NCBI GenBank assembly: GCA_025463565.1
Contig: JAODAT010000041.1
Coordinates: forward strand, 1-64,000
DNA from: Microbacteriaceae bacterium
GTDB taxonomy: Bacteria > Actinomycetota > Actinomycetes > Actinomycetales > Microbacteriaceae
Length of the DNA: 64,000 nt
Reading direction: 5' to 3'
Shown piece after piece: positions 40,787 through 49,421 of this stretch. The position numbers and the translations under genes were made by a program. Each line of letters opens with the position of its first letter. The first letter of the stretch is position 1. The notes under the pieces are model-generated. The model was not told where the DNA came from and ran no database searches. It worked only from the letters and a program-made list of their open reading frames with translations.

Positions 40787-42001
40787 CTAGGCCGGCACGG
40801 CCACCCGCGCCCGGCGGAGCGTCACGAGCGCGACGACGGATGCCGACAGGCAGAGCAGCGCGATGACCGGCGCCCAGAGGTCTACGGCAAGCGCGAGCCC
40901 GGTGACGGTCGCAGAAAGACCGATCGCCACGGCGACGAGACCCTGGGTGAGGTAGGCGACAAGATATGCCGCCGAGAGCGTCTGGGCCCGGTGATGCGCG
41001 GGGGCGTGGGCGTTGATCAGTCCGAGGCCTCCGAGGAAGAGCAGCCCGTAGCCGGTTCCGGCGAACACGGATGATGCGACGAAGGCCAGCAGGGAGGCGC
41101 CGGTCGCCGACAGCACGAGCATGCCCATCCCGATCGCGATGCTGACACCTCCGACGGCCACAGCGGTGCGTGCGGGCAGTCGCCGACCGAGCACTGCGCT
41201 CGTTCCGATCAGCACGGCGGAGATCGCGATCACGCTCCCCGCTACGAGGGCGTTGTCGGTTCCGATGAGGTTCTTCGCGATCGACGAGCCGAGGGAGAGG
41301 GACATCGCCCCCATGGCGAATACGGCCGCCATCGCTAGTGCCGCGGTGATGAATACCGCAGCCATGCCGCGCGGCACGGCTACGCCTTTCGGTCGCCAGC
41401 GCTCCGTGGTCGTTGTCGCAGCGGTAGTGCGCGGCATCACCAGAACGAACGCAGCGGACGTGGCCGTCAGCACCAGCAGAACCCAATAGGCGAGGTGCGC
41501 GGGCAGTGGCGCATACTGCACGAGCGCTCCGCCCACCACCGTGGCGAGGGCGAGCCCGACCGCCGTCGCCGCGGTGTTGATCGAACTGGCCCGTGACGCA
41601 CCGCGCGGATTGGATGGGCCACCCGGGGTGAACTCGACCATCGCCGCGCTCGCCGGCGCCATTGCGAGCCCGACGCCGATGCCCTGCAGCACGCGACCGG
41701 CGTAGAGCCAGCCGACGCCGGGTGCCAGCGCGAACAGCAGGATGCCGATCGCCATCGCGGCGAGACCGGCGAGGAGCGCCGCCCGCCGCCCGATGAAATC
41801 TGAGATGCCTCCGAAGACGATCAGCACCACCACGAGGGTGATCGGATAGACGGCGAAGATGGAGGTGATGGTGATCGGCGTGATGTGCCACTCGGCGACA
41901 TAGACGGGGTAGACCATCGACGCCGAGCCGCTGGTCCACAGGGCGATGGCGATGACGGACGCGGACGTCCAGAAGCTTGCGCGGTTGCTGAGGGTCGGCA
42001 C
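40787..42001 (-). CDS. MFS transporter
   Basis: 404 aa from a GTG at 42001, preferred because GAAAGG lies 6 nt upstream; an ATG at 42034 would add 11 residues without a Shine-Dalgarno but closer to the operator. About 12 TM helices with motif A GGISDFIGRRAAL and TM4 LQGIGVGLAMAPASAAMVEF. Probable exporter controlled by the divergent HxlR regulator through the palindrome at 42055-42079. The substrate is unknown. Confidence 0.88.
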   Translation of the reverse strand: MPTLSNRASFWTSASVIAIALWTSGSASMVYPVYVAEWHITPITITSIFAVYPITLVVVLIVFGGISDFIGRRAALLAGLAAMAIGILLFALAPGVGWLYAGRVLQGIGVGLAMAPASAAMVEFTPGGPSNPRGASRASSINTAATAVGLALATVVGGALVQYAPLPAHLAYWVLLVLTATSAAFVLVMPRTTAATTTTERWRPKGVAVPRGMAAVFITAALAMAAVFAMGAMSLSLGSSIAKNLIGTDNALVAGSVIAISAVLIGTSAVLGRRLPARTAVAVGGVSIAIGMGMLVLSATGASLLAFVASSVFAGTGYGLLFLGGLGLINAHAPAHHRAQTLSAAYLVAYLTQGLVAVAIGLSATVTGLALAVDLWAPVIALLCLSASVVALVTLRRARVAVPA

Positions 42002-42054
42002 TGCTTGCCTTTCGCTGGGTGGCGTGGGCCCCATCGACCACGGTTGTCCATGTA

Positions 42055-42079
42055 GCTAGATTGGAATATCCAATCTAGC
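42055..42079. promoter_or_regulatory. HxlR operator, perfect 10-bp inverted repeat
   Basis: GCTAGATTGG-AATAT-CCAATCTAGC with no mismatch between the divergent MFS and HxlR genes. It overlaps the -35 (TTGGAA, 42061) of the regulator promoter, so autorepression is expected. Confidence 0.85.
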
Positions 42080-42088
42080 ACGTATAAG
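42061..42088 (+). promoter_or_regulatory. hxlR promoter
   Basis: TTGGAA (42061-42066), 16-bp spacer, TATAAG (42083-42088), 8 nt before the ATG at 42097: a leaderless transcript is expected. Confidence 0.65.
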
Positions 42089-42096
42089 ATGGGGCC

Positions 42097-42567
42097 ATGG
42101 CAGACGCATCGACAATCGAAAAGGTGGGCCGTCGCTGCTCGATCGCCCGCAGTCTCGAAGTGATCGGCGAGAAGTGGAGCATCCTCATCGTGCGCGAGGC
42201 GTTCTGGGGGCGGACGCGGTTCTCGGAGTTCCGCGACGCGCTCGGCGTCTCGTCCGACATCCTCACCGATCGTCTCGCCACCCTCGTCGAGGGCGGCGTG
42301 CTCGAGCGCGTTCCCTATCGGGAGTCGGGCTCCCGCGAGCGGTACAGCTATCACCTCACCGAAGCGGGTCGCGAACTGGCTCCCGTCATGGCGGCGCTCA
42401 ACAGCTGGGGTGAGGCCAATCGTCCGAGCGAGTACGGCCGCAGCGCCGAGTACCGCGACGCGGTCACCGGCGAAGCCGTCGAACTGGCGTTCCACACCGC
42501 CGACGGCCGCCTGGTGGACCAGTCCGGCGTCACCTTCGTGCGCGGCCCCGCGGTGATCGCCCGCTGA
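42097..42567 (+). CDS. HxlR-family transcriptional regulator
   Basis: 156 aa. Winged-helix HxlR domain at residues 12-105: CSIARSLEVIGEKWSILIVR, RTRFSEFRDALGVSSDILTD and the wing SRERYSYHLTEAGREL. The Cys in the N-terminal CSIARSLEV is at the redox-sensing position of YodB/HxlR-type regulators. The C-terminal 45 residues are extra. It probably represses the divergent MFS gene and itself. Confidence 0.92.
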   Translation: MADASTIEKVGRRCSIARSLEVIGEKWSILIVREAFWGRTRFSEFRDALGVSSDILTDRLATLVEGGVLERVPYRESGSRERYSYHLTEAGRELAPVMAALNSWGEANRPSEYGRSAEYRDAVTGEAVELAFHTADGRLVDQSGVTFVRGPAVIAR

Positions 42568-42596
42568 AAGGCGCACGGAGCACAACCGCGAACCGG

Positions 42597-42602
42597 TAGG
42601 TT
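42597..42602 (+). promoter_or_regulatory. -10-like element TAGGTT, leaderless start
   Basis: Ends exactly 6 nt before the ATG at 42609. Confidence 0.5.
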
Positions 42603-42608
42603 GCGGGC

Positions 42609-43403
42609 ATGGTTGTCTTCCTGTTCGAGCTGTGTGTCGTGCTTACCGTGATCTGGTTCGTGCTCGCGCTGCTGCAGGGGATTGACCTCGCCGCGACCTG
42701 GGGCGCATCGCGCACCTCCGGACGAGCCGCGGCACAGGTCTGGTCAGCAGCCGCTGCGGCCGTCGTACTCGTCGCAGGAACGGTCGCCGCCGAGGTCGCC
42801 GCACACCCGCTCATCGACGGAACTGATCCAACACTCGGCCTCGTGTCCCTGCTTCCCGTGCTCGTCCTCGTCTGCGCGAGTCTCATCGCGATTGTGCTCG
42901 TCTACCAGCGTCCCTGGGTGGACGCGCTCACCGCCGTGGAGACGGAAATCCACGCGTTCGACGGCCTGCGTGTCGAAAAGGCGGATGTCGCGGTGCTGAA
43001 GCAGCGTCTCGCCGATGCCGACCTGGCCCGCCTCGACCACACGCATCCGCGTGCATGGTGGCGCTGGATCCCCGCCGTCGTCGGCCTGGCCGTGTTCATC
43101 TCCACTGTGGTGGTCATCAGCGTGGCCGGAGCGTGGCCCTCACTCGGCGTGCTCGCCATTGTCGCGATCGTTCCGATCGCGCTGAGCGTGCTCGCCCGCT
43201 TCGCCGAGGTGCGGTTGCGCCTGGCGGTGCGCGCACGACGGGAAACGGCTTACAGTGCCCGGAGGCAGGCACTCGTCGCTGACCTGGACCAGCTCGAACG
43301 TCGAGCCAGCCGCGGTGTCGCCGGACTCACCGAACGGGTGAGCCGCGCGTTGACCATTTTGAGAGACCAGCCGAGCCTGAGAGAACAGGACCGAAGAAAA
43401 TGA
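42609..43403 (+). CDS. Hypothetical membrane protein with coiled-coil-like tail
   Basis: 264 aa. TM helices at about residues 4-25, 45-65, 80-100, 153-175 and 178-198; a charged region (103-145) lies between helices 3 and 4, and the last 65 residues are Arg-rich and predicted helical (LVADLDQLERRASRGVAG). No known domain. Its stop overlaps the prsW start (ATGA), so the two are co-translated and may work together. Confidence 0.75.
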   Translation: MVVFLFELCVVLTVIWFVLALLQGIDLAATWGASRTSGRAAAQVWSAAAAAVVLVAGTVAAEVAAHPLIDGTDPTLGLVSLLPVLVLVCASLIAIVLVYQRPWVDALTAVETEIHAFDGLRVEKADVAVLKQRLADADLARLDHTHPRAWWRWIPAVVGLAVFISTVVVISVAGAWPSLGVLAIVAIVPIALSVLARFAEVRLRLAVRARRETAYSARRQALVADLDQLERRASRGVAGLTERVSRALTILRDQPSLREQDRRK

Positions 43404-44596
43404 GCAACGTCGTCAGTTCGATCACCCCGAACAGCGACCCGGTGATCGAGCACCCCGGACAGGTGATCGTCACCGATCCGCCGAGGCGAGAGCGGCGGGC
43501 GGTTGGTCTTGCCGTGCTCGGATTCATCGTCGTCTCGCTTCTGGTGGTCGCGGTGCTGCTCTACCTTTTCGCGGTTCTGGGCGCGGCCGCGTTGCTGTAC
43601 GCGGCCATCCTCGCGGCCATCCCGCTGATCATCGTGCTGCTCGGCATCCGCTGGATCGACCGGTGGGAGCCTGAGCCGCGGGCGGTGCTTCTGTTCGCGT
43701 TCCTCTGGGGAGCGGCGGCTGCGGTGTTCATCGCCCTCGTCTTCTCCGGAATCACGCAGGCCTACGTCGCGAGCCATGGCATCGGCAAATCGGGAGCGGA
43801 TTTCTTCGAGTCGGTCGTGCAGGCGCCGATCATCGAGGAGTCGGCGAAGGGGATCGGCATCCTGCTGATCTTTTTGGTGGTTCGCAAGTACTTCGATGGA
43901 CCGATCGACGGCATCGTCTACGGCGCGACGATCGCCGTGGGGTTCGCGTTCACCGAGAACCTGCAATATTTCGGGCTCGCGATCGTCGACCACAGCGGCG
44001 TCGGCCAGACCTTCCTGCTCCGGGCGGTGCTCTCCCCATTCGCTCACGTGATGTTCACCTCGTGCACCGGTCTCGCAATCGGCCTCGCGGCTCGCCACAG
44101 TAACCGCATCGGGGTGTTCGCGTATTTCATCGCTGGGCTGATTCCCGCAATGCTGCTCCACGCCTTCTGGAACAGCGCCACCTACTGGGCGACCGACTGG
44201 TACCTGTTCTACTTCCTCGTCGAGGTGCCGCTGTTCGTGCTCGCCATCATCGGCGTCGTACGACTGAGGCGTCATGAACAGGGAATCACCCAGGCCCGGC
44301 TGGCGGAATACGCGGCCGTCGGCTGGTTCACGCCTAGCGAGGTCAACCAGCTCTCGACCCCGGCCGGCCGGCGCCAGGTCGTCGCATGGGCGAAGAGTCA
44401 CGGCTTCCGGCGCCAGTACCGCCGCTTCGTGCAGGATGCGACCCATCTCGCCTTCACCCGCCAGCGTCTCATCTCCGGCAAAGACCGCATCGGTGCGCGT
44501 CGCTACGAAGCCGACCTGCTCGACGCCGTGGTCGCCGACCGCAAGCAGCTCGTCGGCCTGCCCCCGCTTCTGACGGTCGTCACTCCCACCCGGTAG
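43400..44596 (+). CDS. PrsW-family intramembrane metalloprotease
   Basis: 398 aa, about eight TM helices. Motifs of the CPBP-like PrsW family in order: APIIEESAKG (Glu-Glu), DGIVYGATIAVGFAFTENLQY, SPFAHVMFTSCTGLAIG (His) and HAFWN (His). B. subtilis PrsW cleaves an anti-sigma factor; no anti-sigma gene is nearby here, so the target is unknown. The C-terminal 110 residues form a soluble cytoplasmic domain. Starts in the stop codon of the preceding gene. Confidence 0.9.
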   Translation: MSNVVSSITPNSDPVIEHPGQVIVTDPPRRERRAVGLAVLGFIVVSLLVVAVLLYLFAVLGAAALLYAAILAAIPLIIVLLGIRWIDRWEPEPRAVLLFAFLWGAAAAVFIALVFSGITQAYVASHGIGKSGADFFESVVQAPIIEESAKGIGILLIFLVVRKYFDGPIDGIVYGATIAVGFAFTENLQYFGLAIVDHSGVGQTFLLRAVLSPFAHVMFTSCTGLAIGLAARHSNRIGVFAYFIAGLIPAMLLHAFWNSATYWATDWYLFYFLVEVPLFVLAIIGVVRLRRHEQGITQARLAEYAAVGWFTPSEVNQLSTPAGRRQVVAWAKSHGFRRQYRRFVQDATHLAFTRQRLISGKDRIGARRYEADLLDAVVADRKQLVGLPPLLTVVTPTR

Positions 44597-44683
44597 CGTG
44601 CGCACGCGGCAAATGCCCCGGCCCCGAGTGACTAAAATGGATAGCCGCGTTCGTACCCGCGCGCGCACTCTAGGGGAATCAGC

Positions 44684-46930
44684 ATGGTCGATCGCGAACT
44701 CGTACGCGAGCAGGACTACGTGGCAGGGCTCTATGCGCGACTCGACGCGCTGAAGCTCGAAGCCGAGCAGCAGCTCGACGCGGTCAGGCTGTTGGATGTC
44801 GGCGGCAACCACCAGGGACGCTCGGAGCGCGACACCTTCGCCCGCATCTACGAGGACCGCATTGTGCAGCTGCGCGAGGTCGACGAGCGTCTCGCGTTCG
44901 GCCGGCTCGAACTATTGAACGAGCCGAGCCTGTTAGAGACCAGCGAAGACGAGCCGTTCCGTTACATCGGCCGAATCGGCCTGCGCGACGAAGACCTGCA
45001 GCCGATCCTGCTCGATTGGCGTGTGCCGCAGGCCAGCGCCTTCTACCAGGCCACCGCGGCGAACCCCATGGGCACACGTGCCCGCCGGCACCTCGTCTCG
45101 AAGGGGCGGCGGGTCATCCGGGTGGAGGACGAGATCTTCGACGCGAGCCTGCTCGAGGGTGACACAGCCGAGCTGCAGGGGGAGGGCGCGCTGCTTGCCG
45201 CGCTGACCGCCCAGCGCACCGGTCGTATGAGCGACATCGTCGCGACCATCCAGGCGGAGCAGGACCGCATCATCCGCTCGGACCTCCGCGGCGTGCTCGT
45301 CGTGCAGGGTGGCCCGGGCACGGGCAAGACCGCCGTCGCGCTGCATCGCGCCGCCTACCTGCTCTACTCGAACCGCGAGCGGCTGAATGGCTCGGGCGTG
45401 CTCATCGTCGGGCCTTCGCGATCCTTCCTGCAGTACATCGAGGCAGTGCTCCCGTCGCTCGGCGAGACGGGTGTCGTGCTGTCGAGCGTCGGGCAGCTAT
45501 TCCCCGGGGTCGACGCGACCATCGAAGACGTGCCAGCAGTCGCCCGGCTCAAAGGCCAGACCAGCATGGCGTCGGTCATCTCGCGCGCCGTGCGATCACG
45601 CCAACGCGTGCCCGCCGAACCGCAGGAACTCGAGGTGAGCGGAGACCGGCTCATGCTCGACCCGCACCTCATCCAGACCGCGATGGTGCGGGCTCGAGAA
45701 GGGGGTAAGCCCTACAACGAGGCGCGGGTCACTTTCGTCAAGAACGCCCTCGCCGCGCTCTCCCGCGAATGGCTCGCGCTGTTGAAGGCGAACGGCAACT
45801 CGATGGACAACTCCGACCTGCCGATGCTGCGCGAAGACCTGCGCAGCTCCGAAGACGTGCGAGTGGCCCTGAATACAGCCTGGCTGCCGCTCACTCCGGA
45901 GAAGCTGCTGCAGGACCTGTATGCCCGCCCGCAGTGGCTGACGGAGCTCACGCCCGGCTGGTCCGACGAGCAACGCGCCCTGCTTCGCCGCGAACGCGAT
46001 GCTCCCTTCACGATCTCGGACATCCCCTTGCTCGACGAAGCCGCCGAACACCTGGGCGAATACGACGCTGTGGATGCCGCCCAGAAGCGCGAGCAGAAGC
46101 AGCAGCGCAAGCGGGACATCGAGAACGCCGAGGCGGCCATCAAGAACATGGATGTCGGCGGAATGGTGAACGCCAAAGACCTGGCGGACAACTTCGCCGA
46201 GTTCGCCGACCGCGGCACCACTGCCGAGCGGGCCGCGAGCGACCGCGCCTGGACATACGGGCACGTCGTCGTGGATGAGGCACAGGAGCTGTCGCCGATG
46301 CAGTGGCGCCTACTGCTGCGCCGCGGACCGCTTCGCTCGTTCACCATCGTCGGGGACATCGCGCAGGCGGCGTCGGCGTCGGCATCCACCGACTGGCAGA
46401 CCGCTCTTGAGCCGCTGCTGAAGGGGTCGCCGGAGGGCGATCGCTGGCGGCTTGAGGAGTTGACCGTCAACTACCGAACCCCGAGCCAGATCGCGGCCGC
46501 CGCCGAATCGATGGCGATCGCCCACGGCCTGCCGGTGACGCCGAGCCGCGCCGTGCGCGAAAGCGAGTGGCCGATCTCGGTGCTGGCCGATGTCGTGCAC
46601 GCGGTGACGGTGGAGCGCGGCCTGGGTGTCGGCGGCACGGTGGCTGTCATCGTCCCGGACTCGCAGATCGACGAGGTCGAGCGACGACTGGTTGCGGAAT
46701 TCGGCGGCGCGATCGGCCGCGGTTCGCGTGGACTCACCAGCGAGGTTGCACTCATCACCACGCAGGATGCGAAAGGCCTCGAGTTCGACGCGGTGATCGT
46801 GGTCGACCCCGCCGGGATCGTGGAGTCCTCGGAGCGCGGTGCCGGCGCGCTCTACGTCTCGATGACGCGCGCAACGCAGCGGCTGACGCTGGTCAGCGCC
46901 GGTGAATTGCCCGCGGGCATCACCGTATGA
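44684..46930 (+). CDS. HelD-like RNA polymerase-associated ATPase
   Basis: 748 aa UvrD/Rep-superfamily protein. The N-terminal coiled region (REQDYVAGLYARLDALKLEA) that in HelD enters the RNA polymerase secondary channel precedes YIGRIGL and LLDWRVPQASAFYQAT, the HelD 1A opening. Walker A is GGPGTGKTAVALHR, motif II VVDEAQELSPMQWR, motif III FTIVGDIAQA, and motif VI YVSMTRATQRL. HelD releases stalled polymerase from nucleic acids, and relatives (HelR) give rifamycin tolerance. The ATG follows AGGGGAA. Confidence 0.9.
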   Translation: MVDRELVREQDYVAGLYARLDALKLEAEQQLDAVRLLDVGGNHQGRSERDTFARIYEDRIVQLREVDERLAFGRLELLNEPSLLETSEDEPFRYIGRIGLRDEDLQPILLDWRVPQASAFYQATAANPMGTRARRHLVSKGRRVIRVEDEIFDASLLEGDTAELQGEGALLAALTAQRTGRMSDIVATIQAEQDRIIRSDLRGVLVVQGGPGTGKTAVALHRAAYLLYSNRERLNGSGVLIVGPSRSFLQYIEAVLPSLGETGVVLSSVGQLFPGVDATIEDVPAVARLKGQTSMASVISRAVRSRQRVPAEPQELEVSGDRLMLDPHLIQTAMVRAREGGKPYNEARVTFVKNALAALSREWLALLKANGNSMDNSDLPMLREDLRSSEDVRVALNTAWLPLTPEKLLQDLYARPQWLTELTPGWSDEQRALLRRERDAPFTISDIPLLDEAAEHLGEYDAVDAAQKREQKQQRKRDIENAEAAIKNMDVGGMVNAKDLADNFAEFADRGTTAERAASDRAWTYGHVVVDEAQELSPMQWRLLLRRGPLRSFTIVGDIAQAASASASTDWQTALEPLLKGSPEGDRWRLEELTVNYRTPSQIAAAAESMAIAHGLPVTPSRAVRESEWPISVLADVVHAVTVERGLGVGGTVAVIVPDSQIDEVERRLVAEFGGAIGRGSRGLTSEVALITTQDAKGLEFDAVIVVDPAGIVESSERGAGALYVSMTRATQRLTLVSAGELPAGITV

Positions 46931-46951
46931 CTGCGTCGTTGATATGAGTAC

Positions 46952-48061
46952 CTAGAAGAACAGGCCGTAGACGAAGCTCGCCAGCCAGTATCCGAACACG
47001 AGCACCCCCAGGATGGTGCCGAGCACCGGCCAGCGCGTCTTCAGCCGTCGCCCCTGCGCTGCCACCATGTCGGCGCCGGGGGTCGCGATGCGGTCGTCGG
47101 AATATCGCTTGGTCTGGCTGACGGTCTTCGCCCCCACCGTGTCGACGATCTTGAACAGGTGGTTGACGGTAGGCACATCGTTCAGGTTGAGCGGCTTCGA
47201 CGAGTAGCAGAACATCCAGTCGTCCACGATCTCCACGTCGAACTGCGCGGTCTGGTCGATGAGCAGCGCCATCAGGTCGGGCGTGAACACGTAGAGGGCG
47301 TCCTGCTCGTACTCCTTCGGGCAGTACAGCGTGAAGTACCTGTCGAAGTCGCCCTCGAGCGACAGCCGCTGGTCGGCGGAGAAGCTGAGCGGCAGGTCGG
47401 TCGTGCCGAACAGGGTGTTGTTGCTTTTTGCGTCGAGCACCATGTTGGGGAGCGTGCGGTCGAGTTTGACCGCCAGGAATCCCCAGTGGTGCGTCGTGCG
47501 GTTACGGCCGGAGCCGGTCGAGTAACGGTAGTCGCCCATGTCGAGAAAGCGGCCGTCGTTGCGGTAGAGGTGGTCGTAGACCTGCCGTGTGTCACCATGG
47601 CCGAAAATGGCGCCGGGATAGGTCGGGTCGGGCGTCAGCGGTGAGAACTCGAGCTGGTTCGCGTCGGCGAAGGTGCTGAGGCGGTACCAGCGGGTCCAGG
47701 TGGCCAGCGACGGAACGGCGGCTCGGTACGCACGTCGCACCGCCCAGATCACGCCGGTGAGCAGCAGGGCAGCGAACAGTAACGGAACCACCAGCGCGCC
47801 GAAGCCGAGTTGGCCCTCCGCGATTCCGGCGACCAGCGATAGCAGGATGGTCAGGCAGATGAAGCCGAACAGGATCGCGACCAGAACGAGCACGACGATC
47901 GAGACGACGGTGCTCGCGGTAAAGGTGGAGACCGCCCAGGGCTGGCGCAACATCCGTGCGTTGTTCCTGAACGCGATCACGTTCGCGGCGGGCACCGGCG
48001 CGGAGAGCGGGCCGAAATCGATCGGCGCAGGGTCGATGCTGGAGGCCGAGGTGTCAGTCAC
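46952..48061 (-). CDS. Conserved membrane protein of unknown function
   Basis: 369 aa from the GTG at 48061, with TACCCT 6 nt upstream. Two TM helices near the N-terminus (about 50-80 and 88-110), a long soluble domain (115-335) with WTRWYRLSTFADANQLEFSP and GDYRYSTGSGRNRTTHHWGF, and one C-terminal TM (about 346-366). The soluble part suggests a cytoplasmic beta-rich domain. No named family recognised. Confidence 0.75.
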   Translation of the reverse strand: MTDTSASSIDPAPIDFGPLSAPVPAANVIAFRNNARMLRQPWAVSTFTASTVVSIVVLVLVAILFGFICLTILLSLVAGIAEGQLGFGALVVPLLFAALLLTGVIWAVRRAYRAAVPSLATWTRWYRLSTFADANQLEFSPLTPDPTYPGAIFGHGDTRQVYDHLYRNDGRFLDMGDYRYSTGSGRNRTTHHWGFLAVKLDRTLPNMVLDAKSNNTLFGTTDLPLSFSADQRLSLEGDFDRYFTLYCPKEYEQDALYVFTPDLMALLIDQTAQFDVEIVDDWMFCYSSKPLNLNDVPTVNHLFKIVDTVGAKTVSQTKRYSDDRIATPGADMVAAQGRRLKTRWPVLGTILGVLVFGYWLASFVYGLFF

Positions 48062-48067
48062 GAGGAC

Positions 48068-48073
48068 AGGGTA
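48068..48073 (-). promoter_or_regulatory. -10-like element TACCCT (minus strand)
   Basis: Exactly 6 nt before the GTG at 48061; no Shine-Dalgarno. Confidence 0.5.
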
Positions 48074-49402
48074 TTACGGCGTGGGGTTCTGCGCGTCGTA
48101 CTCAAGGAATGTTCGCTGAACCCGAACCAGGACGGCGATCAGCACGATGATCAGAAGTCCACCGAGCAGGGGCGGCAGCCAGATCGCGCCGATCGCCGCC
48201 ACCACACCGACGTAGACGTCACCGACCCGCGGACCGCCCGCGACGACGACGGTGAAGATGCCCTGCAGGCGTCCCCGCATGTTGTCGGGCACAGCGGTCT
48301 GCAACATGGTGCTCCGGAAAATGGAGCTGACGTTGTCCGCCGCACCCGCACCGGCGAGAAGCACGGCCGCGATGCCGATCTCCGGCAGATAGGCGTTGGT
48401 CAGCGATGAGGTGACGTGGCCGCCCGGGCCGAACGACATGATCGCGAGCAGGGCGCCGAAGGCCGCGATGAAAACGCCGTAGACCATGATCGCGGTGCGG
48501 ATCGCCCTCCCGTGCCAGCGTTCGTGGCTGAGACGGCCCGACACGATGCTGCTGAGCAGGGCGCCCACAGCCCCGGCAGCGGTGAGAATCCCGACGGTGA
48601 TCGCTCCGCCGCCGAGTACGACCGCGCCGACGGCGGGGAACAGCACCCGCGGCTGGCCGAAGGTCATCGCGATGATGTCGGCGAGGAACGAGACGCGGAT
48701 GTTGGGTGCCCTGCGCAGGAACGAGAGCCCGTACTTGAGCGACGCGAGACCCGGTCGCTGGATATCCCCCTCCGGTGGTAATCGCGGGAGCGTGAACACC
48801 CCCGCGAACGCGCTGAGGAAGAGCACGACATCCACCAGGTAAGTCCAGCCGAAGCCGACCAGGGCGACCAGCACGCCGGCGAGGGCTGGGCCGAGGGTCA
48901 GCGCCACGCCGAAGGCGATGCCGTTGAGGGCGGCGGCAGCGGGGATCAGTCGGCGCGGCAGAAGCCTCGGCACGACCGCCGAGCGCACGGTCATCAGCAC
49001 CGTCGTCGATACCGCGTTCAGCGTGGTGAGCACGTAGAACGGCCAGACGATCTCCACGTGGGTGAATGCCAGAACCACCAGCGTGATGGTGGTTCCCCAC
49101 GCCACGACCGACGCGATCATCAGCAGCAGCTTGCGATCGAACGCGTCGGCGAGCATGCCTCCGTACAGCCCGAAGATGATCATCGGAATCAGCGCGAATC
49201 CGCCGACCAGCGACACCGCAAAGGTGGAGTGCGTGATCGAGTAGATGTGCAGGCCGACGGCGACGATCGTCATCTGTCCGCCGATGCCCGACACCGCATT
49301 GCCGAACCAGAGTCGGGCGAATGCCGGGGATTCTCGAAGTGGCGTGAGATCGACGAATCGCGACCGTTTCGGTGGGTCTTCTGGTGCGCTCACTTGCTCC
49401 AT
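48074..49402 (-). CDS. MFS transporter, EntS-like
   Basis: 442 aa from the ATG at 49402; a GTG at 49393 preceded closely by GGAG is the alternative. About 12 TM helices; LWFGNAVSGIGGQMTIVAVG in TM1 and GGMLADAFDRKLLL as motif A fit the MFS_3 (enterobactin exporter-like) group. The substrate is unknown. It is divergent from a second MFS gene with a gap of about 20 bp, so the two must share promoter DNA. Confidence 0.87.
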   Translation of the reverse strand: MEQVSAPEDPPKRSRFVDLTPLRESPAFARLWFGNAVSGIGGQMTIVAVGLHIYSITHSTFAVSLVGGFALIPMIIFGLYGGMLADAFDRKLLLMIASVVAWGTTITLVVLAFTHVEIVWPFYVLTTLNAVSTTVLMTVRSAVVPRLLPRRLIPAAAALNGIAFGVALTLGPALAGVLVALVGFGWTYLVDVVLFLSAFAGVFTLPRLPPEGDIQRPGLASLKYGLSFLRRAPNIRVSFLADIIAMTFGQPRVLFPAVGAVVLGGGAITVGILTAAGAVGALLSSIVSGRLSHERWHGRAIRTAIMVYGVFIAAFGALLAIMSFGPGGHVTSSLTNAYLPEIGIAAVLLAGAGAADNVSSIFRSTMLQTAVPDNMRGRLQGIFTVVVAGGPRVGDVYVGVVAAIGAIWLPPLLGGLLIIVLIAVLVRVQRTFLEYDAQNPTP

Positions 49403-49421
49403 TCTGTCGCATACTCGGAAC

